Assembly (NCBI RefSeq): GCF_920984665.1
Contig: NZ_CAKLBP010000001.1
Coordinates: forward strand, 896,858 to 960,857
Length of the DNA stretch: 64,000 bases
Reading direction: 5' to 3'
Origin: Pedobacter sp. Leaf170
GTDB lineage: Bacteria; Bacteroidota; Bacteroidia; Sphingobacteriales; Sphingobacteriaceae
Shown here: positions 36,070-44,388 of the stretch, one piece after another
Position numbering within the stretch: position 1 is the first letter of the stretch
How the letters are laid out: the number at the start of each line of letters is the position of its first letter
Translations under genes and position numbers: made by a program
The notes under the pieces: model-generated
The model's input: the letters and a program-made list of their open reading frames with translations, nothing else
The model's database searches: none
Told to the model about the DNA's origin: nothing

Positions 36070-39000
36070 TTATCTTCCAAAAGTTATCCTGCCAAGCTTT
36101 ATAATGCCTTTATACGGACTTTGTCTGCGCCGCATGATAAAATACAAGTCATGCCTGCCTTTGATGAGAGCGTTGACTGGACTTACGATATCAGCATATT
36201 TATCAAAGGAGCCGGTTGAATTGTAGCTAATTTTTGAGATTAAGGGTCCTGCACGCGAATCCCGCCTAACCTCGATTTCTCCATCCATGCTGGAGGCATA
36301 GTTAAATGTGAAATTTTTAATTCCATTTAGGTCCGTTTGTTTTAATAAAATATAAGCCTTATTATCTCCTTCAGATAAACTATTGCGGAAGCGCTCAAAA
36401 CCCACATGAGCGTCCGCCAGCGCGGGGTTGATAACCGGGCTTCTTAAGAAAAATTCTTCGGTACTGGAAAGCGGCCCAATGGGCTTTGCTCCGCCATCGG
36501 TATAGCTGACTTGAAACAGGTAGCCACCTTCAGGCTCATCTTTAATTGAATTTAACTTCAGTGTGCCGGTTTTGGCAAGCGCGATGCGCTGGGCGGTTTT
36601 CTCCTGCGGCATAGAGAAGATATAGGTTACGATTTCTTTTGCATCGCTGGTGGAAAGTTGCGGATGGGCGCTCATCACGCTTGTTTGCCCCCAGCTTCCA
36701 CCACCCCCTTTGATGATTTTTTCCGCAAGTTTTTCTATCGAGCCGTTTTGAGAGCTGTAGCGGGCGGCGATATCAAAATAACTTGGTCCTATGGCCTTAG
36801 CATTCGCCAGATGGCAGGATTTACAATCGCTGGCGGCCATTAGCGCTTTACCTGAATAACTGGCCTGCAGTGATTGATTTTTTTGACCAGCCGAAAGGTA
36901 AGTATAAAAAGCCTTCAACCGATTTGGTGCAATTTTTAGATCTTCCTTATCACTGGCCTGGATGGCATAAGTAAAGGGTTTATCAGTCCAGAAAAATGAT
37001 TTATTCTCAGCGCTAGAAAAAGAGACCACTGGCGGGGTATTACCGACTTTTATGATTAAAGTGTCTTTTGCGCTGGCGCCGCTTTTATCACGCACCGTTA
37101 AAATCGCCTTATAAGTTCCCGGGTTTTTAAATGAATATGATGGATTAATTTTATTGGACGCTACAACCTTGCCCTCAAATTGCCACTGGTAGCTGAGCTG
37201 CTCATCGTCATCTAAATCATAGCTTTTTTGCCCACGAAAGTTTACCAGTAGTGGCGCCTTACCCGCAATGCTCCGATGAGAAGGGAAATTTTTTCGCTCG
37301 GAAGTTAAAAATACTGTTTTGTCCAACCGCTGGTGTTCTTTTTCATTTATAATTTCTGCTTTGGCAACAGGCGAGCGGTTTCCGGTGTTATATTCAATTT
37401 TCACTAGGGAAGCATCCGCATTGGCCGCTCCATATACAGAGCCATATTCGAGCATGTAGAGTATACCATCGCTGGAAAAAGCCATATCAATGGGCCTTTT
37501 GAAATTTCCATTGGCCGCCATGAAAGGCTCATTTCGCACATAGTTTTCTTTTTCATCAAAACTCAAGGCGAAAACCCAGTTCCGCATCCAGTCGGCAATA
37601 AAAAATTTGCCATCATAATACTCCGGAAAGCGGTTTACAGCGCCAGTTTGCTTATAGCTATAGAAAGTTCCGCCTATGATGCATCTGCCTCCAAGCCCAA
37701 GTTCAGGAAATTCCTTGGAAGCAAGGTATGGATACCAGATCATCGCACCCCTGGCCGGCGGCAGCTGGCTTAACCCGGTATTGTTTGGCGAATGGTTCAC
37801 TGGTCTTTCAGGATCAAATTTGCCTCCGGCGGTCTTTTTTGCAAAGTCCCAATGCGCATAGGCCTGATTATCGCCAGCAAAATAGGGCCATCCGTAGTTG
37901 CCCGCGGACTTAGCCTGGTTCACCTCATCAAAGCCCATTGGACCCCGCTCACTTTCCTGCCCCGCATCCGGGCCAATGTCCCCCCAATAAAGGGTCGAGG
38001 ATTTTGGATTCAGCGCAATTCGGTAGGGGTTCCTGGTTCCCATGACGTAAATTTCAGGCTTTGTTTTTGGTGTCCCTGGCTTGAATAAATTACCTTGTGG
38101 AATGCTGTAGCTTCCATCAGCCTGGGGATGTATGCGAAGAATTTTTCCCTTGAAATCATTGGTATTACCGGCGCTGCGTTGAGCATCGCCGCTAAAATTA
38201 ACTTCACCCGGGCGCTCATCCAGCGGAGCGTAACCTTCAGAAGAAAAAGGGCTGCTGCTATCACCCGTTGAAAGGTATAAATTTCCCTCCTTATCGAAGG
38301 CGAGCGAGCCGCCATGGTGGGAGCCGCTGTTTTTTTCAACCGGAACACGCAGTAGTATTTTTTCACTAGATAAGTCCAAGACACTCATTTTTGATAAGCT
38401 AAACCTGGATAAGTTAAAATAAAGTGGTTCCTGGCTTTGGCCCTCTGGCGCGTAATAAAGATAGATAAAGTGGTTTTTGTCAAACTCAGGATCGAGCGTT
38501 ATGCCAATGAGCCCGGTGCCCCCGATATTGGTGGTCGCTAACTTTTCAACCAGAGTGTTTTTTTGGGTTTTGGTATTATAGACATACAGGTTACCGAAAA
38601 GTTCAGTGTAGAATATCCGGCCATCTTCGCTCACAGCTAGCTCCATCGGGGAATTTAGGTTGGTGGAAAGGATAGTCTTGGTAAAGCGGTTTTGCTCCGG
38701 GATTGGTTTGGCATAGGCTTTAGCATAGTCTAACTTAACTCCATTGCCAAGCGCATACTCAATGCCGCCGGCAAGCTGAGCTAAAAATAAAGGTTCTGAA
38801 TAACTTTCTTCGGTATGCCCCAGGCCAGTGTAAAAAGCGCGTCCGCCATCATATTCATGATACCAGATGATGGGGTGTCCGGTGCCATTTGTTCCTCCAT
38901 CGTAACTATCCTCATCCAGGCTCGCCAAGACCTTGATGCCGGGATAGAAAGACCTGTAATTATACCATTCATCGCTTCTTGTCCAGCTTTCCGGCAAATT

Positions 39001-39489
39001 GCTGCTTGCCGGATGGCTTTTATCGCTGACCTGGATTGAAGCTTCACGCACATTTGGATTATGCGGATGGGAGTCAAAGTAAGCGCCGATGAGTTGTCCA
39101 TACCAGCTCCAATCGTATTCGGTATCAGCCGCGGAGTGGATGCCTACATAGCCTCCGCCGGCCTGAATGTAGCGTTCGAATGCCGTTTGCTGTTCTGAGT
39201 TAAGCACATTGCCAGTTGTTGAGTTAAAAATTACAGCGTTGTAAGCAGAGAGCTTTTGCTCATTAAAATAAGCTGCGTTCGTTGTGGTATCTACGCTATA
39301 TCCTTTTTGTTCTGCTATCTTTTTTATTGCAGCAATTGCTGAAGGAATCGAGCTGTGGTGCCAGCCAGCAGTTTTAGAAAAAATAAGCAAGGCTGGTTTT
39401 GACTTTGGCGCCTGAAAGGCCGCAACAAAAAAAAGCAGCAGGCTTATTAGAAGCGTATAATATTTTATTTGTAGTGAATTGTTCATCAT
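36070..39489 (-). CDS. ThuA / sugar-dehydrogenase-like / PKD / cytochrome c / CBM multidomain protein
   Basis: A 1139-residue secreted protein with five modules. Residues 30-250 are a ThuA-like (trehalose utilisation) domain (LLIFSKTAGWHHSS... GHTEESY). Residues 270-690 are a glucose/sorbosone dehydrogenase-like beta-propeller (GSHHGGSLAFD, GTRNPYRIA). Residues 700-810 are a PKD domain (YDLDDDEQLSYQW). A c-type cytochrome follows with CKSCH near 889, and a beta-rich C-terminus from about 1010 resembles CBM6. It may oxidise sugars or glycans in the periplasm and pass electrons on through heme. It is 24 bases downstream of a separate ThuA gene with similar sequence. Substrate unknown. Confidence 0.8.
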   Translation of the reverse strand: MMNNSLQIKYYTLLISLLLFFVAAFQAPKSKPALLIFSKTAGWHHSSIPSAIAAIKKIAEQKGYSVDTTTNAAYFNEQKLSAYNAVIFNSTTGNVLNSEQQTAFERYIQAGGGYVGIHSAADTEYDWSWYGQLIGAYFDSHPHNPNVREASIQVSDKSHPASSNLPESWTRSDEWYNYRSFYPGIKVLASLDEDSYDGGTNGTGHPIIWYHEYDGGRAFYTGLGHTEESYSEPLFLAQLAGGIEYALGNGVKLDYAKAYAKPIPEQNRFTKTILSTNLNSPMELAVSEDGRIFYTELFGNLYVYNTKTQKNTLVEKLATTNIGGTGLIGITLDPEFDKNHFIYLYYAPEGQSQEPLYFNLSRFSLSKMSVLDLSSEKILLRVPVEKNSGSHHGGSLAFDKEGNLYLSTGDSSSPFSSEGYAPLDERPGEVNFSGDAQRSAGNTNDFKGKILRIHPQADGSYSIPQGNLFKPGTPKTKPEIYVMGTRNPYRIALNPKSSTLYWGDIGPDAGQESERGPMGFDEVNQAKSAGNYGWPYFAGDNQAYAHWDFAKKTAGGKFDPERPVNHSPNNTGLSQLPPARGAMIWYPYLASKEFPELGLGGRCIIGGTFYSYKQTGAVNRFPEYYDGKFFIADWMRNWVFALSFDEKENYVRNEPFMAANGNFKRPIDMAFSSDGILYMLEYGSVYGAANADASLVKIEYNTGNRSPVAKAEIINEKEHQRLDKTVFLTSERKNFPSHRSIAGKAPLLVNFRGQKSYDLDDDEQLSYQWQFEGKVVASNKINPSYSFKNPGTYKAILTVRDKSGASAKDTLIIKVGNTPPVVSFSSAENKSFFWTDKPFTYAIQASDKEDLKIAPNRLKAFYTYLSAGQKNQSLQASYSGKALMAASDCKSCHLANAKAIGPSYFDIAARYSSQNGSIEKLAEKIIKGGGGSWGQTSVMSAHPQLSTSDAKEIVTYIFSMPQEKTAQRIALAKTGTLKLNSIKDEPEGGYLFQVSYTDGGAKPIGPLSSTEEFFLRSPVINPALADAHVGFERFRNSLSEGDNKAYILLKQTDLNGIKNFTFNYASSMDGEIEVRRDSRAGPLISKISYNSTGSFDKYADIVSPVNALIKGRHDLYFIMRRRQSPYKGIIKLGRITFGR

Positions 39490-39513
39490 TGAAGTTTTAT
39501 CGTATTGGCTGGA

Positions 39514-40221
39514 TTAATGCTGCAAGGCATACTGTATACCAGCGAGCAGGTGTTTTAAAAATAAAGGATCTTCATAGTGTTCGGGGAAATGGCCAAGCGC
39601 AGTATAAAAACTCCTTCCCCCTTCAAAGTCATGGTACCAGGCGATAGGATGATGGGGGCCATTTTCGCCTCCATTGTAGCTTTTTTCATCTACGCTGAGC
39701 AATACGTGCAGCCCCGTTTGTAAGTCCCGAAAGTTATACCACTCATCTCTTCTGGAGAAGGATGGCGGAAAAAATTTAGTAGCGGGATGGTTGCTATCCT
39801 CTAGGTGAAGGGTTGCAGTTTGAGGCTCGGGGTGACCGGTGAATACCCCGCCAACAAGCTTTCCATACCAACTCCAGTTTTTCTCTATCGTGGAAGCCGC
39901 GTGAATACCGACGAATCCTTTGCCCGAACGAATAAATTTCTGGATTGCTGCTTTCCCTGCGCTGTCGATAATATTTCCAGAAGGGCTTAAAAAGATTATT
40001 GCAGCGTATTGCTTTAGATTTTTCTCGTTTAGTGCGCAGGAATCTGTAGTTTGATCTACAGAAAAATGGTTTAACAGGCCAAGTTTTTTTATCGCTTTGA
40101 TACCTGCATCAATTGATTCATGGTGGTAACGCGCTGTTTTTGAAAAGATCAACACTCTTTTCTGGGCGCTGGCTAATAAACTCAGGCTAATGCAAAGGAG
40201 TAAAGTAAATATATTTTTCAT
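39514..40221 (-). CDS. Secreted ThuA-like protein
   Basis: A 235-residue protein with a signal peptide (MKNIFTLLLCISLSLLASAQ) and one ThuA-like domain: VLIFSKTARYHHESIDAG, GKGFVGIHAASTIEKNWSWY, HHPIAWYHDFEGGRSFYTALGH. The sequence closely follows the N-terminal domain of the next gene downstream, so one copy arose by duplication or fusion. ThuA-like proteins are glutamine-amidotransferase-fold proteins of uncertain activity in glycan metabolism. It precedes the multidomain gene by 24 bases. Confidence 0.8.
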   Translation of the reverse strand: MKNIFTLLLCISLSLLASAQKRVLIFSKTARYHHESIDAGIKAIKKLGLLNHFSVDQTTDSCALNEKNLKQYAAIIFLSPSGNIIDSAGKAAIQKFIRSGKGFVGIHAASTIEKNWSWYGKLVGGVFTGHPEPQTATLHLEDSNHPATKFFPPSFSRRDEWYNFRDLQTGLHVLLSVDEKSYNGGENGPHHPIAWYHDFEGGRSFYTALGHFPEHYEDPLFLKHLLAGIQYALQH

Positions 40222-40314
40222 CCGTATAAAATTATTTTCAATGGTTATGAAGCTATCATGATTTTATTCATTGGTTTTTGTGGTTGGAAAATCATGATGG
40301 TTTCATATCTGTAT

Positions 40315-40512
40315 TTAAGGTTGTTTAACGTAAAAAATGTCCTTCAGTAAAATCCTGGCCTTATCTTCCTGGATTGTAATGCGCCGGTCTTCAATTTAAA
40401 TGCGCTTTATATACCATTTGAAAGCATTCCCCAGCGCAGGTGCATAAGTCTCCACCGCGCTGAGGTTTGCAGATGAACTGGCTGATTTTAAAAAATTCTG
40501 GTTGGTTTTCAT
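40315..40512 (-). pseudogene. Possible small coupled ORF with in-frame stop
   Basis: The stop TGA of the FG-GAP gene (40509) overlaps an ATG (ATGA), opening a frame of 38 codons (MKTNQNFLKSASSSANLSAV...) that ends at TAA 40396-40398. The same frame continues open for 26 more sensible codons (IEDRRITIQEDKARILLKDI) to TAA at 40315. This looks like a small gene of about 65 codons with a nonsense mutation, or chance. The remaining bases to the ThuA gene (40222-40314) hold nothing more. Confidence 0.25.
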
Positions 40513-42068
40513 TTGGTCTTTTTATTTACCGACGAAGTATTTTGTAGCAGCACAAATAAGGGCTGACTTTCGCCACCTTTATCCGAGCTGTAATATTTGT
40601 TTCCAAGTAAAAGGTCGATTTTCCCATCCCCGTTAAAATCTCCACTATCCATCGTTAGTCCTTTTTGAAAAGGGACGTTCTTAGCTAAAGTAAAGCCCTT
40701 AAAGGATAGATTGCCTTGATTTTGGAGATAGATGAACGCTTCCCAAGGGCTCGATGCGGCAGGAAATGCGCTGATAGAAGCTATATCCAGGTCCCCGTCT
40801 AAATCGAAATCGTGGGCAATAGCTTTATAGCAGCCGTTCATTGGATAAAAAAATGATTTTCTAAACTTCCCTTTTTCATCACCGAAAAAAATATAAATGC
40901 CATGGTAGGGTTTTAGTACCGGAGAGAGGTCTGCGTTATCCCCGCAGGTATACAAAAGGTCTTTAAAGCCGTCCTGGTTAAAATCAACAAGTTCAAAACT
41001 GCTTGATCCATAAACCGGGGGGAAGCTCAATACTTTTTCAGTATCGAATTTACCATTCCCAAGATTTCTAAAAAGAAAAATCCCTTCATCCCCTTGCGCG
41101 AATAAAGCGTAAATGTCCGCTTTACCATCACTATTCTCATCGGTTATAATAAAATCTATTATCCCAGGCATCGGCCTCAAGATGTGCTTTTTATAAGTAC
41201 CATTCTTACTCGCTTGCGCCCATAACAGCTGGCCAGTGAGTCTTCCAAACTCACCTATTAAAATATCTTTTAACCCGTCGCCATTTAAGTCCATTTTGAG
41301 ACTTTTTACTGGCCTGGAAAGTGAAGAGAATATCGGTGTTCTGCCTGAAAGCTGATGAAATGCAGCAGGACTGAGCTCGTAAACGCGCCCGCCACTGCTT
41401 TGGCTAGCCATATAATTTTCCCCAATGAAAGTGGCAAGATTAGGCCTGGCAGATAAATCCATATCCACTAAGGTCCCTGGCAGCTTTGAAGATTTCAGAG
41501 TATCTAGCCGGGCATTGACTTGGTACAACTGGTTTGATATGCCGTTTTGAATAAGCAGACAATGGTTGGATTCCGGACTAATTTTCACGTAAGTTGCTAA
41601 AGCAAGATTACTATAGAAAATATCTTGCTTTGGCAATAGTACTTCAAAAGACGGAAGGCCAAACGTAATTTCTTCTCTTTCCTCTTCAGCTAATCTTTCC
41701 GGGGCGGAATCAATATAATAGGTTTTGATAGCCTGCCACTCCTTTATGGATAATAGCGCACTGGAGGGAATGAGATTCCCTCCCTCTGCCTTTAGCGAAA
41801 CGCTTGGGGTTTCCACTCCTAAAAACATGCCCATTGCGGGAAGTACCGCAGCTCGCCAGCTGTTTTTCGGCAGCAGGGCAGGTTCGGGAAATTGGTGACA
41901 GGAGCTGCAGTATCTTTTAGCCAATAACTCCCCACGCTGATCATCTGCTGCATAAAAATTTAAGTTTTGTTTCGGTGTTTTAAGGTTTGATTTACCAAGG
42001 ATATAAAAAACCATCGCGCTAAAAAGCGCAATGGTGATTATCATTATATTTCTTTTGCTTTTACTCAA
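40509..42068 (-). CDS. FG-GAP/VCBS repeat protein with N-terminal cytochrome c motif
   Basis: A 519-residue protein with an N-terminal membrane anchor (IMIITIALFSAMVFYIL). A cytochrome-like heme motif CSSCH lies near residue 55 in the context of a short monoheme domain (LAKRYCSSCHQFPEPALLPKNSW). The rest is a beta-propeller of FG-GAP/VCBS repeats with calcium-loop-like DxNxDGxxD motifs (DLNGDGLKDIL, DENSDGKADIY, DFNQDGFKDLL, DFDLDGDLDIA, DFNGDGKIDLL). It is probably an electron-transfer or carbohydrate-binding periplasmic partner of the dehydrogenase-like protein downstream. It follows the DUF1735-type gene by 28 bases. Confidence 0.75.
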   Translation of the reverse strand: MSKSKRNIMIITIALFSAMVFYILGKSNLKTPKQNLNFYAADDQRGELLAKRYCSSCHQFPEPALLPKNSWRAAVLPAMGMFLGVETPSVSLKAEGGNLIPSSALLSIKEWQAIKTYYIDSAPERLAEEEREEITFGLPSFEVLLPKQDIFYSNLALATYVKISPESNHCLLIQNGISNQLYQVNARLDTLKSSKLPGTLVDMDLSARPNLATFIGENYMASQSSGGRVYELSPAAFHQLSGRTPIFSSLSRPVKSLKMDLNGDGLKDILIGEFGRLTGQLLWAQASKNGTYKKHILRPMPGIIDFIITDENSDGKADIYALFAQGDEGIFLFRNLGNGKFDTEKVLSFPPVYGSSSFELVDFNQDGFKDLLYTCGDNADLSPVLKPYHGIYIFFGDEKGKFRKSFFYPMNGCYKAIAHDFDLDGDLDIASISAFPAASSPWEAFIYLQNQGNLSFKGFTLAKNVPFQKGLTMDSGDFNGDGKIDLLLGNKYYSSDKGGESQPLFVLLQNTSSVNKKTK

Positions 42069-42096
42069 ATTTTTAGGGATGTAAGCGATTCTTTTA

Positions 42097-42657
42097 TCAA
42101 AGTTTCAACGCATTTACGTCGATAACTACGATAACCTTATTATTCACTGCACTTAAGGAAAATTTACTTGGCGAGGAAATTGCCACCGCAAGCGCTACTT
42201 TTTTTCCAGTATAGCCCGATTTAAGCTGCGCGGCATCAATACTCAGCAAAAATGTGCCTGCGCTCTGCCCCTCAGGCACGGAAATACTTCCAGGAAGCCT
42301 GTAGAGTCCGTCCGGGAGGAGTACTGTATTAGTTAGCATGTTTGATGCTATCAAAGTGTTGATGGTATCTGCCCTGGTGCTGATATTTACCGAGTAGCCC
42401 TCATCAGTGGTCTTTCCACTTCTAGCCACACCGAGAATCACCTTGAGCTGGTTAGTCTTTGTATCCAAAGTATAGTTCCGAGAAGCAGAATCCAGTCCCT
42501 TTGGCACCAGGTAATTAAGGTTTGAACTTAAACCCTGGGGCATATAAATTTTAGCATCACCATAATCTAAGTCCTGATCGTTTTTTTCGCAGGATATCAA
42601 AAGCGCCACGGCGCACAGCGCAAGCACAATGGCGGAATTATAAAATATTTTTTTCAT
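42097..42657 (-). CDS. DUF1735-like lipoprotein (SusE-position)
   Basis: A 186-residue lipoprotein. Signal peptide ends in ALLISC (Cys22). The mature part has beta-sandwich repeats with a KIYMPQ start and a PEGQSAGTFLLSID segment typical of DUF1735 surface lipoproteins that accompany SusCD pairs. It starts 12 bases after the SusD stop and probably binds glycan at the cell surface. The exact glycan cannot be told. Confidence 0.75.
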   Translation of the reverse strand: MKKIFYNSAIVLALCAVALLISCEKNDQDLDYGDAKIYMPQGLSSNLNYLVPKGLDSASRNYTLDTKTNQLKVILGVARSGKTTDEGYSVNISTRADTINTLIASNMLTNTVLLPDGLYRLPGSISVPEGQSAGTFLLSIDAAQLKSGYTGKKVALAVAISSPSKFSLSAVNNKVIVVIDVNALKL

Positions 42658-42668
42658 TGCTTTTAAAA

Positions 42669-44375
42669 TTAATAGCCTGGGTTTTGGGTAATTGATCCGT
42701 TTGAGCGCACAACTTCCGCTCGTGGAAATGGCAAGTAATACATCGCCGGAGCCCTGAAGGTCCGTGTAGCAACATCAACAATGGTATAATTGAAGCTGCC
42801 ATTTGCATTTTTACTTACCTTAACCCCCTTGATAGGCTGATTTAATAATGTGGCGGCATCGTTCCATCGAAGCAAATCCCAGTAGCGGTGATCTTCAAAG
42901 GCCAGCTCAATTCTGCGTTCATGTTTGATCGCTGCGCGGAAAGCATCTTTTCCGCCTGTCGAAACTGCTGGCATCGCCACGCCTACCCTTGAACGCACCA
43001 TATTGAGTGCTGTTCTGGAGGTCATCGCTGCTGGCGCATCAGGTGCTGTGCCATCCGGGCCGTAAGCCTCATTCATCGCCTCGGCGTAATTAAGCAACAC
43101 CTCAGCGTAACGAATGGCTACCCACTGATGTTGGGCGGTGGCATTGTTCACTAAATCCAGATTTGGCGCCAGGAATTTTTTTAAATAATAGCCTGTGCGA
43201 GAAGTATTGGTTTTAGCCATATCATCGCTAGCGCCCGCGGACTGGTCTATCGTACGACCGTTCCAACTGCTGCCGTTTAATACCACCGTTTCTGAAAGTC
43301 TTGGGTCGCGGTTCGCGTAAATGTTGGCAGCATCGGCGCTGCCTTTGAGTTCATACTCGGCCACAAGGTTATGCGATGGGGTCACCCCACTCGCGCCACC
43401 AGTAGTTGTAATGGGATAATTGGCTCGCTCTAAATCATTGGATGCAGGCCTGCGAATAGCAAGAATGGTTTCGGCGCTGCTGAGTGAATTATTTCCCTGA
43501 AAATAATTCCCGTAACCTCCGGTATGAAGCGCGTAACCAAATGCAGGGGTAGTGATAATTTCCCTGGCGGCAGCCGCTGCCCTTGCCCATTTGGCGGGAT
43601 CATTTGATGGGTTATGTAAAGGACTTGCCGCGTATAAAAGTACACGTGCTTTTATCGCCAGCGCTGAACCTTTAGAGAAACGTCCATCCTGGTCTGAAAA
43701 ACCGTTAGTTTTCCAGCTCACAACTAAAGAGTCTTTATAGGTGTCGATTTCCGAGACAATATAATCCACCACCTGATCATAGCTGGATTTTGCCACTGCT
43801 AAGTCTCCACCAGCCTGCTGCAGCGTTTTGGTAACAATAGGTACCCCGCCATAGCGTTTAATAAGTTCAGAATAATAATAGGCCCTTGCAACATGCGCCT
43901 CACCACGGTAAGCACTGATGAAGAGTTTATCGCGGTTGTAGTTCGTCACGTCCGTCAGGGTATCGCGATTCTGGCTGATCATCGCTTTCCAGTTTTTAGA
44001 ATAATCCAAAAAGAAATTCGCCGCGCGGATGCCTTCATAGCAGGCATAATACTTATTTACCTCTGTCGAAGGGTTAGCCTCACTCAAGGTCGCCTGATTA
44101 AAAGGAATTACCCCTTGGGCAAAGGTTAGGGTTTGCTGGGCATCATCGCTGGCAGCGTCAAAAAAGCTATTGTCTAAAGTCGTAAATCCTACAGCAAAAC
44201 TAATCGGTGCATAAAATGCATTCGCAAAGCCGGTCAGTGAGCTTCTAGTGGTCTGAATGGTTTCAGGTGTTGGAAGTGTATCCATCCTGGTATCCAAAAA
44301 ATCTTTTTTACAGGCACTGATTAGCAGCAGGCCAGCGAAAAAGAGGGTCAAATATGGTGCTCTGATTTTCATCAT
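42669..44375 (-). CDS. RagB/SusD-family glycan-binding lipoprotein (pair 2)
   Basis: A 568-residue SusD-family outer-membrane lipoprotein with signal ending LLISAC (Cys21). It has the helical TPR core (YYACYEGIRAANFFLDY, GEAHVARAYYYSELIKRYGGVP) and the C-terminal family signature (WVAIRYAEVLLNYAEAMNEA... HERRIELAFEDHRYWDLLRW). It binds glycans at the cell surface and feeds the SusC channel encoded 14 bases upstream. Confidence 0.92.
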   Translation of the reverse strand: MMKIRAPYLTLFFAGLLLISACKKDFLDTRMDTLPTPETIQTTRSSLTGFANAFYAPISFAVGFTTLDNSFFDAASDDAQQTLTFAQGVIPFNQATLSEANPSTEVNKYYACYEGIRAANFFLDYSKNWKAMISQNRDTLTDVTNYNRDKLFISAYRGEAHVARAYYYSELIKRYGGVPIVTKTLQQAGGDLAVAKSSYDQVVDYIVSEIDTYKDSLVVSWKTNGFSDQDGRFSKGSALAIKARVLLYAASPLHNPSNDPAKWARAAAAAREIITTPAFGYALHTGGYGNYFQGNNSLSSAETILAIRRPASNDLERANYPITTTGGASGVTPSHNLVAEYELKGSADAANIYANRDPRLSETVVLNGSSWNGRTIDQSAGASDDMAKTNTSRTGYYLKKFLAPNLDLVNNATAQHQWVAIRYAEVLLNYAEAMNEAYGPDGTAPDAPAAMTSRTALNMVRSRVGVAMPAVSTGGKDAFRAAIKHERRIELAFEDHRYWDLLRWNDAATLLNQPIKGVKVSKNANGSFNYTIVDVATRTFRAPAMYYLPFPRAEVVRSNGSITQNPGY

Positions 44376-44388
44376 TTTATTTTTAGAA

